Under the pieces are notes generated by a model. It was not told the DNA's origin, ran no database searches, and saw nothing but the letters and a program-made list of their open reading frames with translations. Source: Bacillota bacterium (GTDB taxonomy: Bacteria > Bacillota > Desulfotomaculia > Desulfotomaculales > Desulfohalotomaculaceae). Taken from it: a stretch of DNA of 64,000 bases. A program made the translations under genes and the position numbers. Position 1 is the stretch's first letter. Each line of letters opens with the position of its first letter. Positions 9,147-17,399 of this stretch are shown piece after piece. Location: contig VENI01000005.1 in the NCBI GenBank assembly GCA_009711615.1, forward strand, positions 310,001 through 374,000, in the 5' to 3' direction.

Positions 9147-9185
9147 GTTATAGGCATCTCTTTAACTATAAGAGGTGCCTATAAC
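9147..9185 (+). promoter_or_regulatory. Hairpin between leader peptide and MATE gene
   Basis: GTTATAGGCATCTCTT pairs with AAGAGGTGCCTATAAC (one G-U) around a 7-base loop. The sequence after it is not a T run, so it is not a classic terminator. It begins 31 bases after the leader stop and could be part of an attenuator, or a processing or stabilising stem. Confidence 0.5.
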
Positions 9186-9271
9186 TATAAATCTATTGTT
9201 GCATATACAACTATCCCGGTGATATAATTACTTTTGACCTATTAATCTAGCATTAGAAAAGGTGAGAAAAA

Positions 9272-10642
9272 ATGGATCGTTCAAAACAGCTGGGTGAGGA
9301 AAAAGTATCTAAGTTATTACTTAAATTCTCCATACCCGCTATTATCGGCATGATTGTTAATGCCTTATATAACGTAGTTGATAGAATCTTTATTGGTAAC
9401 GCTGTTGGTTCCATGGGAATTGCCGGTATTACCATTGCCTTCCCAGCCATGCTGGTTACCATGGCCTTTGCCATGTTGGTAGGTGTTGGAACTACCTCTT
9501 TAGTATCTATTAGATTAGGAGAAAAGAAAGCAGAAGAAGCGGAACTGATAATGGGTAATGGGTTTCTTCTACTGATCCTAATATCCATAAGCATGTCTAC
9601 CATTGGCATGGCTTTTATTGATCCAGTGCTAGTGCTTTTTGGAGCCAGTGAAACTGTGCTTCCCTACGCCAAAGAATACATGAGTATTATTCTACCGGCA
9701 ATCGTCGTTATGTCCATTGGATTCGGTATGAATAACATTATCCGGGCTGAAGGCAACCCAAGGACAGCCATGTTCACCATGTTAATTGGTGCAATTATGA
9801 ATATAATTCTTGATGCAATCTTTATATTTGTGCTAGGCTGGGGGCTAAAAGGAGCAGCCTTTGCTACGGTATTGGCACAGGGCACTTCCATGGTTTGGGT
9901 ACTATATTACTTCCTTGGGGGAAAAAGCTCATTAAAGCTAAAGGTTGCCAACATGAAGTTACAATTGCCTGTAATAGGCAAGATCTTGGCCATAGGTTCT
10001 GCACCCTTTGCCATGCAAATATCTGCCAGTTTATTAAATGTAATTATGAACAACAGTTTAGATTATTACGGCGGAGATACCGCCGTTGCAGGAATGGGTA
10101 TCATTCACAGCGTAATGACACTAATGATAATGCCTATCTTTGGGATCAACCAAGGGGCCCAGCCCATTATTGGTTACAATTATGGGGCTAAGAACTATCA
10201 AAGGGTTAAGGAGGCCTTAAAATTGGCTGCTACCGCAGCTACAGCACTTGTAACCATCGGCTTTATATTAACCAGACTTTACCCAGAGCAGTTTATTGCT
10301 TTATTTAATAGCGATGATCCAGACCTTATTGCTTTTGGAGCAAAAGCAATTACTATATTCTTTATGTTTATGCCAATTATCGGTTTTCAAGTGGTTGGGG
10401 CCAACTATTTTCAGGCAGTGGGCAAACCAAAACAAGCTATGATTTTAAGCCTGTCCAGACAGGTATTATTACTAATACCGCTAATATTGATTTTACCGAG
10501 GTTTTTTGGGCTAGAGGGAATACTTTATGCAGCCCCTATCAGTGATGTGTTATCTTCAATGTTAACTGCCACTTGGCTGTTCATTGAGATTAAAAACTTA
10601 GATTACAGACAGCAACAAACCCATTTGGCAAAAACTTCTTGA
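9272..10642 (+). CDS. MATE-family multidrug efflux transporter
   Basis: This 456-residue protein has about 12 membrane helices in two MATE halves. Typical stretches are FSIPAIIGMIVNALYNVVDRIFIG near the N-terminus and GINQGAQPIIGYNYGAKNYQRVKEALK around residues 290-316. Length is standard. It should extrude cationic drugs or metabolites with a Na+ or H+ gradient. The ATG has AAGGTGAG 6 bases upstream. It is the first gene of an operon with a MarR regulator (18 bp on) and a small membrane protein, suggesting drug-responsive control. Confidence 0.9.
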   Translation: MDRSKQLGEEKVSKLLLKFSIPAIIGMIVNALYNVVDRIFIGNAVGSMGIAGITIAFPAMLVTMAFAMLVGVGTTSLVSIRLGEKKAEEAELIMGNGFLLLILISISMSTIGMAFIDPVLVLFGASETVLPYAKEYMSIILPAIVVMSIGFGMNNIIRAEGNPRTAMFTMLIGAIMNIILDAIFIFVLGWGLKGAAFATVLAQGTSMVWVLYYFLGGKSSLKLKVANMKLQLPVIGKILAIGSAPFAMQISASLLNVIMNNSLDYYGGDTAVAGMGIIHSVMTLMIMPIFGINQGAQPIIGYNYGAKNYQRVKEALKLAATAATALVTIGFILTRLYPEQFIALFNSDDPDLIAFGAKAITIFFMFMPIIGFQVVGANYFQAVGKPKQAMILSLSRQVLLLIPLILILPRFFGLEGILYAAPISDVLSSMLTATWLFIEIKNLDYRQQQTHLAKTS

Positions 10643-10660
10643 TTAAGGAGGTGAAGTGTT

Positions 10661-11128
10661 ATTAGCCAGCATAAATCTATTGGTCGTTGGATCTCTATGC
10701 TGTACCGCTATGGCCAGTGCTACTTGGAAAAAGAATTGAAACCGTACGATATGGGCAGTGGGCAGTTTATTTTTATGGCAGCATTGTTTCACGAGGATGG
10801 TATCAGTCAGGAGAACCTGGCCAATAAATTAAATATAGATAAAGGAACAACAGCACGGGCTATAAAAAAACTGGAGAGCATCGGCTACGTTACCCGAGAG
10901 GTAAATCCAAAGGACAAGCGGTCGAACATTATTCGTGTATCTAAAGAAGGTCAGGAAATAAGACCTGTTTTACAAAGGATTTCTCAACAATGGTCAGATG
11001 AATTGTTCGCTGGAATGGACTCGGAAGAGCAGGAACTAATTATACGGCTGCTACAAAAGATGTCTTATAATGCATATTCCTTAATTAAGAATGATAAGGA
11101 AAAAGCTTCAGGGGGATGTTGTCAATGA
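10661..11128 (+). CDS. MarR-family transcriptional regulator, possible ATT start
   Basis: The 156-residue winged-helix regulator has the MarR HTH core (GISQENLANKLNIDKGTTARAIKKLE, then a wing with NPKDKRSNIIRVS). It probably represses the MATE operon and is released by a ligand. The first ATG in frame (10697) has no ribosome site and cuts into the conserved N-terminal helix. An AAGGAGGTG lies 8 bases before an in-frame ATT (10661) that would give ISQHKSIGRWISMLYRYG, a typical MarR beginning. ATT is a rare start codon. Its stop overlaps the next start as ATGA. The family call is secure; the start is less so. Confidence 0.85.
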   Translation: MSQHKSIGRWISMLYRYGQCYLEKELKPYDMGSGQFIFMAALFHEDGISQENLANKLNIDKGTTARAIKKLESIGYVTREVNPKDKRSNIIRVSKEGQEIRPVLQRISQQWSDELFAGMDSEEQELIIRLLQKMSYNAYSLIKNDKEKASGGCCQ

Positions 11129-11634
11129 AACTTGGTTTAAAGGGAAAAGCATGGTTAAAGGGTTTTCACATTTTAGTTTCTGGAATTTGGGTTGGGGCGG
11201 GTATCTGTTTATTACTGCTGGGATTTCTAAAAGGTCACACTCCAAATGGTGATGAATTATATGCTTTTAACCTGGCCATGAAAATCATTGATGATTATAT
11301 TATTATTCCCAGTGCCATGGCCTCCCTAATTACCGGCTTACTAATTTGTTGGTTAACCCAGTGGGGATTCTTTAAGTTTAATTGGATTATCCTTAAGTGG
11401 GTTTTAACAGTGGCGCAAATATTATTTGGTACCTTCTTTTTAGGTCCATGGACAAATGGTGCCACCGCTATTGCCAATACGGAGAGGGCCTTGGCATTAC
11501 AAAACTCTACTTACTTGTATTTCAGGGAAATGAATTCTTTTTACGGAAGTATCCAAGTAGCCCTGTTAATTGTAATGGTATTTATTTCAGTATTTAAACC
11601 ATGGGGAAAACGTGGAAAAATAAAGGCCCACTAA
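11125..11634 (+). CDS. Small integral membrane protein, DUF2269-like
   Basis: This 169-residue protein has four hydrophobic segments (about residues 12-32, 57-77, 88-108 and 140-160) and no catalytic motif. WLKGFHILVSGIWVGAGICLLLLG resembles DUF2269 and copper-resistance (CopD)-type four-helix proteins. The start ATG overlaps the marR stop (ATGA) and has GGGGGATG upstream, so the two are translationally coupled. The function is unknown; co-transcription with a MATE exporter suggests an accessory role in resistance, which is inference. Confidence 0.65.
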   Translation: MKLGLKGKAWLKGFHILVSGIWVGAGICLLLLGFLKGHTPNGDELYAFNLAMKIIDDYIIIPSAMASLITGLLICWLTQWGFFKFNWIILKWVLTVAQILFGTFFLGPWTNGATAIANTERALALQNSTYLYFREMNSFYGSIQVALLIVMVFISVFKPWGKRGKIKAH

Positions 11635-11668
11635 GAAAATGGAGGGGTTTTCCCCTCCATTTTCTTAG
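11633..11668. terminator. Bidirectional terminator after the MATE operon
   Basis: The inverted repeat AAGAAAATGGAGGGG / CCCCTCCATTTTCTT with a 4-base loop lies between convergent genes. It is A-rich on one side and T-rich on the other and serves both. Confidence 0.85.
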
Positions 11669-12469
11669 TTAATCAGTAAACATTTGTGTAATATATAAGC
11701 TGTATCCATCTTTAACAACCCCAATACCTATTTTATTGAAGTTTTCGTTTAAGATGTTCTCTCTGTGACCATCTGAATCCATCAAGGCATCGTGAGCACT
11801 TTTAATGCTTGTATGCAAGGCCAGGTTTTCACCAGCCCAGCCGTAACTTACCCCAAAGTCTTTCAGCATATCAAAGGGGCTACCGTAAGTTGGGGAATAA
11901 TGTGAGAAATAGTCGTTGTCAGCCATATCCTGTGATTTTACCTGGGCAACCTTACTTATTTCGGCATCCAGCACCAGCGGATCTTTCCCCGCTGCCCTTC
12001 TGGCTTCGTTTATATAGCCCAGCATTTCCTGACGCTGTTTTTCCAGTTCGCTCGGTTCCGGTTGTGGTTTTGGCTGAGGGTCAGGCTCCGGTGTCGGTGT
12101 CGGTGTTGGAGTTGGCCCCGGCGTTGGAGTTGGCGTTGGTTCTGGTTGTTCCTGTATCGGTTCAGCATATCTGCTGGAGATACATCCAACTTTGTCATCT
12201 TCAGTCTTTACTACATACCACTTACCAATTTTACCAATTACATCAACCACATCATCTTTGTACAGATAACCAATTACACCGTGATTGGTTCCAGCACCAC
12301 TGCGCATATTCAGTGCCCAAGCCGTAATTTTTGCCTTATCGGTATCAGCCTGTTCTAACTCTCCCATTACGGCCACTGCACCAGTATCCAAGGTGGGATT
12401 ATCACTAGGTGAAGCAAAAAACATACCCACCACCAAAACTGCCAGCAGTACAACAAGAGACTTCTTCAT
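11669..12469 (-). CDS. Secreted SH3b plus CAP (SCP/PR1) domain protein
   Basis: From the ATG at 12469 (AAGGAG upstream) the protein has an N-terminal signal peptide (MKKSLVVLLAVLVVGMFFASP). A bacterial SH3 domain follows (about residues 45-105: AWALNMRSGAGTNHGVIGYL ... KVGCISSRY), then a Pro-Thr-rich linker (PTPTPTPGPTPTPTPTPEP) and a CAP domain (MLGYINEARRAAGKDPLVLD ... SDGHRENILNENFNKIGIG). It is the YkwD-like class of exported proteins often seen in endospore formers, probably bound to cell wall. The biochemical role of bacterial CAP domains is unclear. Confidence 0.9.
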   Translation of the reverse strand: MKKSLVVLLAVLVVGMFFASPSDNPTLDTGAVAVMGELEQADTDKAKITAWALNMRSGAGTNHGVIGYLYKDDVVDVIGKIGKWYVVKTEDDKVGCISSRYAEPIQEQPEPTPTPTPGPTPTPTPTPEPDPQPKPQPEPSELEKQRQEMLGYINEARRAAGKDPLVLDAEISKVAQVKSQDMADNDYFSHYSPTYGSPFDMLKDFGVSYGWAGENLALHTSIKSAHDALMDSDGHRENILNENFNKIGIGVVKDGYSLYITQMFTD

Positions 12470-12577
12470 TCTGCTATACACTCCTTGCTGTATATTTTTA
12501 AAGCTCTTATTTTCATTTCGCTAGCAGTTTTTATTTTCCTGTAGTTAATATTTGCTATACCAAATAACCGTACTTAA

Positions 12578-13675
12578 TCACTGAGTTAGGTTTGGTTGTT
12601 GATATTCTGGCTGCTGGTATATAGGATGATAGTTAGTTTCTTCATCTACATGAACAATTCTTTCTTCTCGGGCAGATTTTAAAATATCCTGCACTGTCTT
12701 TAAATCACCATATTCCATTTCCGGTGTTACACTGACAGGTTCCTTTCCAGTAAGGGCATTGTAAAAGTTAAGTAACTCATTATAGTAGCCCTGCTCCGGT
12801 TGATATTTAACTTGTTCCTGTTTGCCATCATTATAAGCTATGTTTATTACGCCGGAATTGCGTTCTTCCAAATATATCATTCCTTGGCTACCAAAAATGC
12901 GCAATCCAATTAATGGGCGTTGCATTTCTTTTCCAGAGCAGAAAAAACTGAACTGGCCAGGAATGCCATTGCTAAACTGCAGGTTCGCGCACACCACTGA
13001 GTAAGGTGAAAATTCTGCCTGTTGCTCCCGACCAAAGGCCTGTACCTTGTTAATGGGGCCGAAGATATGGCGCATAGCGGCCACATCATGGATAGCACTG
13101 TCCGTTATCTGTCCTCCGGGAAACTCCGGGTACTGGCGCCACTCAGTGGCTGAAAATTTGTCCTTTAGCATGTCACTGGGGAAGTCAATAACGCGATTAT
13201 AGATGAAGTAAAAAACTTCCCCAATGCGTTTGGTGCGTACTAAATCTCTAATGACGTTATTTTCTTCATTATAACGATAGTTTTCCGCTATCATGATCGG
13301 CATATCATATTTCTGTGCCAACTCCCTAGCAGAACGGGCCTGCTCTATGTTTGGTGCCAGCGGTTTTTCGTTAATTATTCCTTTACGCTGGCCAGCCAAC
13401 TTTCGCGCCACCTCGGCGTTCACTATGTAATTCAATTCAATGGGCACCATGATGTCCACCACATCTAGATCTTCTTTCTCTAACATTTCATGAAAGTCAG
13501 TATAAACCTTTTCTTTATTTATCTGCAGTTTACCCGCCCACTTGGTTGTTTTCTGTTCATCCATATCACAAAGAGCCGTTATTTGGTAGCGGTCGGCTAA
13601 TTTTTGAAAAGCCGGGTAATGTAGCTTCTCAAAGGCCATCCCCACCCCAATAATACCAACCTTCAATTTCTTCAT
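12578..13675 (-). CDS. Gfo/Idh/MocA-family oxidoreductase
   Basis: The N-terminal Rossmann fold shows the nucleotide-binding motif KVGIIGVGMA at residues 3-12. EKP in INEKPLAPNIEQA carries the usual catalytic lysine, and the C-terminal half has the alpha/beta domain of sugar-type dehydrogenases (EFPGGQITDSAIHDVAAMRHIFG). It should use NAD(P) to oxidise or reduce a sugar, inositol or related substrate, which is not identifiable. I chose the ATG at 13675 because GGGGGA lies 8 bases upstream. The C-terminal tail is Pro/Gln-rich (HPIYQQPEYQQPNLTQ), unusual and probably unstructured. No operon partners. Confidence 0.85.
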   Translation of the reverse strand: MKKLKVGIIGVGMAFEKLHYPAFQKLADRYQITALCDMDEQKTTKWAGKLQINKEKVYTDFHEMLEKEDLDVVDIMVPIELNYIVNAEVARKLAGQRKGIINEKPLAPNIEQARSARELAQKYDMPIMIAENYRYNEENNVIRDLVRTKRIGEVFYFIYNRVIDFPSDMLKDKFSATEWRQYPEFPGGQITDSAIHDVAAMRHIFGPINKVQAFGREQQAEFSPYSVVCANLQFSNGIPGQFSFFCSGKEMQRPLIGLRIFGSQGMIYLEERNSGVINIAYNDGKQEQVKYQPEQGYYNELLNFYNALTGKEPVSVTPEMEYGDLKTVQDILKSAREERIVHVDEETNYHPIYQQPEYQQPNLTQ

Positions 13676-13753
13676 GAAACAAATCCCCCTAATCCTAATT
13701 TGCAATTATTATCTACAAAAGAGGTTATGGGTATTCTACAGTTTGCACCATAA

Positions 13754-13782
13754 TTAAGGGCAGCCTTAAAGGCTGCCCTTAA
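13754..13782 (-). terminator. Terminator downstream of the LUD gene
   Basis: A perfect inverted repeat TTAAGGGCAGCC / GGCTGCCCTTAA with a 5-base loop lies downstream of the minus-strand LUD gene. The T run after it is weak. Confidence 0.55.
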
Positions 13783-13820
13783 ATGTTTTACTGGTTTTAT
13801 TCTAACTCCTAACTCCTGAA

Positions 13821-14459
13821 CTAGTATCCTAAACTCTCACCAACAACCACCACTGTAATATCACTGGCCAGTGGTTTCTTTTTCATTATTGAATATGCCC
13901 GGCAAGTTCTGGACTTGCTTTGGCAGTCTGAACATACACCAGTAGTAGCACAGGGGTTCGCCAAGCCTAACCGCTTGTTGTTTTTAGGAGAAGCAATTAA
14001 CTTAATTCTATCAAGCGCCGCATGCACATTTTTACTCACCTTGTTTATTCCCACTACTACCACTACTTTTTTAGGACCAAATGTCATAGCCGCAACTCTG
14101 TTACCTACCCCGTCAATGTTTACCAGGTGCCCGTCTAATGTTAAAGCATTTGTGCTACTAAGGAAAACATCACAGATAAGCTGTTGGCGTCTTATTTCAT
14201 TCTTTTCTTCGGCAGATAAATCTGGCAGGTTATGGTTTAACACCTCTGCCCCTTTATCCGCAGCTTTTTTAGGTAACTGTAGCTCATTCAACGTCATGGA
14301 ACCACCAATACCTACCTTATTGCCCCCTGATATATAGCTTAAAACATGCTCCACCGCTTGTTCACGGTTGGAAAAATACACCGCATCAAACTCGTTTTTC
14401 TTTAATGCTTCAACAACCTTGTTACCGAGAGCATCATTGTGCCACTCTTGTGTACTCAT
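13821..14459 (-). CDS. LUD-domain (LutC/DUF162-like) protein
   Basis: The 212-residue protein matches the LUD domain of lactate-utilisation proteins: VEHVLSYISGGNKVGIGGSMTLNELQLP at residues 32-59, then DVFLSSTNALTLDGHLVNIDGVGNRVAAMTFGPKKVVVVVG. A C-terminal cluster CATTGVCSDCQSKSRTC has four cysteines and could bind a metal or Fe-S cluster. Stand-alone members like this have no firm function; a link to organic-acid oxidation is inference. It is not next to lutA or lutB. The upstream region contains several palindromes. Confidence 0.8.
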   Translation of the reverse strand: MSTQEWHNDALGNKVVEALKKNEFDAVYFSNREQAVEHVLSYISGGNKVGIGGSMTLNELQLPKKAADKGAEVLNHNLPDLSAEEKNEIRRQQLICDVFLSSTNALTLDGHLVNIDGVGNRVAAMTFGPKKVVVVVGINKVSKNVHAALDRIKLIASPKNNKRLGLANPCATTGVCSDCQSKSRTCRAYSIMKKKPLASDITVVVVGESLGY

Positions 14460-14785
14460 TCTTTTGATACCCCTTCCTGCATTATTATTGCGTTATTATA
14501 TAGTTAATTAAATTATACCATGTATAGTAGGCTTAAATATTTAAGGCCTCTCAGGAAAAATACTATACATAGCAAAGGTACTGCTACAATAGCACAGGCT
14601 AGTGCATTAAGTCTCATATTTTAAATTATATATTCTATTAAAATACCGAACAAGTATACACTTTTAGGTAAGATAACTTACCTAATGGTTAGAATTTAGT
14701 AATTATAAAACAAAATTGTTTTTGTTCCACATCCAGAATGATATAATATATAGCTAATAGATTATTTAAAAGCGGGTGTCTTTCT
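14460..14785. other. Divergent intergenic region between LUD and HxlR genes
   Basis: This 326-base AT-rich gap holds a pair of inverted 9-mers TGTATAGTA (14521-14529) and TACTATACA (14561-14569), and a perfect palindrome CTTAAATATTTAAG (14532-14545) between them. An operator-like repeat lies at 14664-14685 and TATAAT at 14742-14747. It probably carries promoters for both genes; no clear -35 box was found for hxlR. Confidence 0.45.
14664..14685. promoter_or_regulatory. Candidate HxlR operator
   Basis: A perfect inverted repeat of TTAGGTAAG and CTTACCTAA separated by 4 bases lies about 100 bases upstream of the HxlR-family gene. HxlR regulators bind such short dyads, so autoregulation or control of the divergent LUD gene is plausible. 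Confidence 0.5.
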
Positions 14786-15145
14786 TTGTTAGAGTATAAT
14801 AATAAAAAATTTGTCTGTTATTTAGATCTTGGAATGGAATTAATCCGTGGTAAATGGAAAGCCGTTATTCTATGCCATCTTAATAAAGGACCGAAAAGAT
14901 TTCTTGAATTACAGAGATTAACCTGTGGCGTTAGTCAAAAGGTACTTAATGAAAAATTAACGGAGCTAGAGAATGACGGTCTCATTTTCAAAACAGCATA
15001 TCCCGAAGTACCCCCAAGAGTTGAATATGAACTTACGGAAATGGGAAAAGAAGTTTTTCCAGCTTTAGATATTTTGCAAAAATGGTCTAAAAAACATTTT
15101 ACAAAAAAAACAAATTCAGAAGTCAGGAGTAAGAATTCAGAATAA
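14786..15145 (+). CDS. HxlR-family winged-helix regulator
   Basis: The 119-residue protein shows the HxlR signature LIRGKWKAVILCHLNKGPKRFLELQRLTCGVSQKVLNEKLTELENDGLI, ending in the wing VPPRVEYELTEMGKE. It starts with TTG. Two cysteines (residues 11 and 32) could make it redox- or electrophile-sensitive like other family members; this is inference. The last residues (NSEVRSKNSE) are encoded by a dispersed intergenic repeat, so the native C-terminus has been replaced or extended. The target is unknown; an operator-like dyad lies upstream. Confidence 0.85.
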   Translation: MLEYNNKKFVCYLDLGMELIRGKWKAVILCHLNKGPKRFLELQRLTCGVSQKVLNEKLTELENDGLIFKTAYPEVPPRVEYELTEMGKEVFPALDILQKWSKKHFTKKTNSEVRSKNSE

Positions 15146-15212
15146 GCAGCTGAGAAATCGTGCATGATCACATGCACCCCATTCTTAATTCTTCATTTTT
15201 AATTGTTCATAT
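15115..15212. repeat. Dispersed AT-rich intergenic repeat (copy at hxlR 3' end)
   Basis: The left arm AGTCAGGAGTAAGAATTCAG and right arm CCATTCTTAATTCTTCATTT are imperfect inverted relatives around a GCATG-containing centre. Similar strings recur at 13799-13823, 15957-15977, 29168-29202, 29977-30002, 41162-41192, 47960-47982 and 59263-59378. Confidence 0.6.
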
Positions 15213-15214
15213 TA

Positions 15215-15958
15215 CTACTTCTCATTCATTTCAGTTAAATGCTTCCAATAGCGTGCTGGCATAAATTGACGTTGTTGCCTGGGGTTAGCTCGTTCTTTGA
15301 TAGAAACACTTTCAAAATATCCCTGCCACATATTTTGATATTCCTGCTCTTCTTCAGATAGAATAAAATTTTTATCAGAGTCCAGCTTTGAAACCACCCA
15401 CTCTTTTTGATTATAAAGAGCCGCTAAACCTCTTTTTAGATCATGAATGACCCAGTTTTGGTCGGACAACCGCTTTGCAAAGTGTGGTGCTACCAGACCC
15501 ACTATGTTATAGTCCGGTTCAATGCTGGCATAGTATACACCATTATTCAGCTTACTAAAACGAATCAACCCCAACAAACGATGCCTTTCTGCTCCAACTT
15601 TGCGGCTAATTTGATGTATTCTCAACACCCGATCATCTGTAAGGTATCGGTCTATATCTTTGCCCACCTTAAAACCAAGCTGCAGGTAGCGATAAATAAG
15701 ATTCCCCACTCCGTCTAACTCTGAGAGATAGGCATAAAAAACATGTCTTAGTGCCCACGTAGATATTTTCCCCTTTGCAGCTTGATATACTTTATCTGCC
15801 TTATTGTCATCTGTCTTAATATCTATCAGTTCAGCAAATAGATTTGCAGATGGGTTATCTGCTTTCACAATATCATCTGGCTTAGTTTCCCGGTAATAAG
15901 CTTCATAAATAGCCGTCAACAATCCTTGAAAACTACCGTCATAAACATAATAAATCAT
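15215..15958 (-). CDS. DUF4130 / TIGR03915-type DNA-metabolism-associated protein
   Basis: The protein starts MIYYVYDGSFQGLLTAIYEAYYR and contains GNLIYRYLQLGFKVGKDIDRYLTD and RFSKLNNGVYYASIEPDYNIVGLVAPHFAKRLSDQNWVIHDLKR. This is the pattern of the family that always partners a radical SAM protein (TIGR03916) thought to act on DNA. The partner gene is immediately upstream. The real start is the ATG at 15958, and its ribosome site (CAGGAG) lies inside a copy of the dispersed GAATTCAGGAGTCAG repeat. The activity of the pair is not established. Confidence 0.85.
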   Translation of the reverse strand: MIYYVYDGSFQGLLTAIYEAYYRETKPDDIVKADNPSANLFAELIDIKTDDNKADKVYQAAKGKISTWALRHVFYAYLSELDGVGNLIYRYLQLGFKVGKDIDRYLTDDRVLRIHQISRKVGAERHRLLGLIRFSKLNNGVYYASIEPDYNIVGLVAPHFAKRLSDQNWVIHDLKRGLAALYNQKEWVVSKLDSDKNFILSEEEQEYQNMWQGYFESVSIKERANPRQQRQFMPARYWKHLTEMNEK

Positions 15959-15974
15959 AATTCTGACTCCTGAA

Positions 15975-17213
15975 CTAATCAAACATAGTCATTTGCACAT
16001 CCCCATTGCTGCTGGAACCATCCAACAACCTTGGCCGGATAGCATCCTCCCGCAGGTTAATACCACCATAATACTTACCTCTGCAGGTAATAAAATAGCG
16101 GGCCCTTTTTAATACCACACCAATTTTTTTCAAATCATCATAACTTAGTGACCCCACCCTCCGAGCAATAACAATTCGCTTAGCAGATTTCACACCTATG
16201 CCGGGTACCCGCAAAAGCATTAGATAATCCGCTCTGTTTATTTCTACTGGAAACACGTTCAGATTTCTTAGTGCCCAACCAGCCTTAGGGTCTAGTTGCA
16301 AATCAAAATTCGGCTGCTTTTCATCCAATAATTCTGAAGCTTTAAAACCATAAAACCGCAACAACCAGTCCGCTTGATACAGCCTGTTTTCCCGCACCAG
16401 GGGCGGCCCTGTTAAGCTAGGAAGTTTAGGGTTATCGTTAACCGGTACATAAGCGGAGTAGTAAACACGTTTTAAGCTAAAGCTGCGGTAAAGGTTCTCT
16501 GAAAGGGTGATAATATTCTTATCATTATCTGGGGTTGCCCCCACAATTAGTTGGGTGCTCTGGCCAGCCGGCACAAAAGATGGAGTGTGCTTAAACACCT
16601 TTCGTTCTTCTTTAAATTGCACTATATTTGAAGATATGTTGCCCATGGACCCTAGTATTTGTTCTTTTTTCTTCCGAGGCGCCAGCAACTTTAAACCTTT
16701 TTCTGAGGGCAGTTCAATGTTTACACTCATCCGATCAACATGCATACCGGCCTCTGATATTAACCGCGAGTCTGCTCCCGGAATGGCTTTCAAATGAATA
16801 TATCCGTTAAATCGATGCTGATGGCGCAGCTTTTTTACAGTTAGTAGCAGCTGCTCCATGGTGTAGTCTTCATTCTTTATAATTGCAGAGCTTAAAAACA
16901 GCCCCTCTATGTAATTACGGCGATAAAAATTTATCGTCAAATCAGCCATTTCATCCGGGGAAAAGGATGCTCTGGGGGTATCGTTACTTATTCTGTTCAC
17001 ACAGTAAACACAATCATAACAACAATCATTACTAAAAAGGATTTTAAGCAAAGAGACACAACGACCATCATCAGTCCAACTGTGGCAAATACCGCTAACA
17101 GAAGCATTTCCCACACCGCCAGGAATGTTCTTACGACGGCTACCGCTAGATGAACAAGATACATCATATTTTGCTGCTGCAGAAAGAATATTTACTTTAT
17201 CACTAACTTCCAT
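15975..17213 (-). CDS. Radical SAM protein of the putative DNA-repair type (TIGR03916)
   Basis: This 412-residue radical SAM enzyme has its 4Fe-4S motif in NDCCYDCVYCVNR near residue 71 (CxxxCxxC). A C-terminal helix-hairpin-helix (LLRVPGIGVKSAKRIVIARR) is a non-specific DNA-binding element. With the DUF4130 protein it forms a conserved two-gene module predicted to modify or repair DNA, possibly in spores. That role comes from the family and the HhH motif and is unproven. I chose the ATG at 17213 after GGGGGG; the longer frame begins before that site. Confidence 0.87.
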   Translation of the reverse strand: MEVSDKVNILSAAAKYDVSCSSSGSRRKNIPGGVGNASVSGICHSWTDDGRCVSLLKILFSNDCCYDCVYCVNRISNDTPRASFSPDEMADLTINFYRRNYIEGLFLSSAIIKNEDYTMEQLLLTVKKLRHQHRFNGYIHLKAIPGADSRLISEAGMHVDRMSVNIELPSEKGLKLLAPRKKKEQILGSMGNISSNIVQFKEERKVFKHTPSFVPAGQSTQLIVGATPDNDKNIITLSENLYRSFSLKRVYYSAYVPVNDNPKLPSLTGPPLVRENRLYQADWLLRFYGFKASELLDEKQPNFDLQLDPKAGWALRNLNVFPVEINRADYLMLLRVPGIGVKSAKRIVIARRVGSLSYDDLKKIGVVLKRARYFITCRGKYYGGINLREDAIRPRLLDGSSSNGDVQMTMFD

Positions 17214-17399
17214 AACACATGCCCCCCCAGAATGTACGTTCGCCCTCATTTGGTATTATAGCACAAAAAAATTGTAACCTTAAATATTGTGCAGATTAAT
17301 TTAGAAAAATTTTCTTTTCATATTGTGAAAATCGCCCTACTAAACTTTACTGAATATATACTTATTTAGTATAGTTTAAGATATTTTTGGAGGTGGTAA

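Larger units (their letters stand above)
8815..9271 (+). promoter_or_regulatory. Long leader region upstream of the MATE operon with two promoter candidates
   Basis: This 457-base gap holds a promoter candidate TTGAAG (8978-8983), 16 bases, TATAAT (9000-9005). It then holds a small leader ORF (9074-9115) and a long hairpin (9147-9185). A second candidate, TTGCAT (9199-9204), 18 bases, TATAAT (9223-9228), is closer to the MATE gene. Transcription from the first would include the leader peptide; from the second it would bypass it. The part before 8970 shows nothing clear. Confidence 0.6.

Noticed and set aside
9147-9185. Classic intrinsic terminator before the MATE gene
   Set aside because: The hairpin is long but not followed by a T run, so it is listed only as a hairpin.
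12010-12358. Several short frames rich in R/W or P/T over the SH3-CAP linker
   Set aside because: They are other-frame readings of the repeated Pro-Thr codons.
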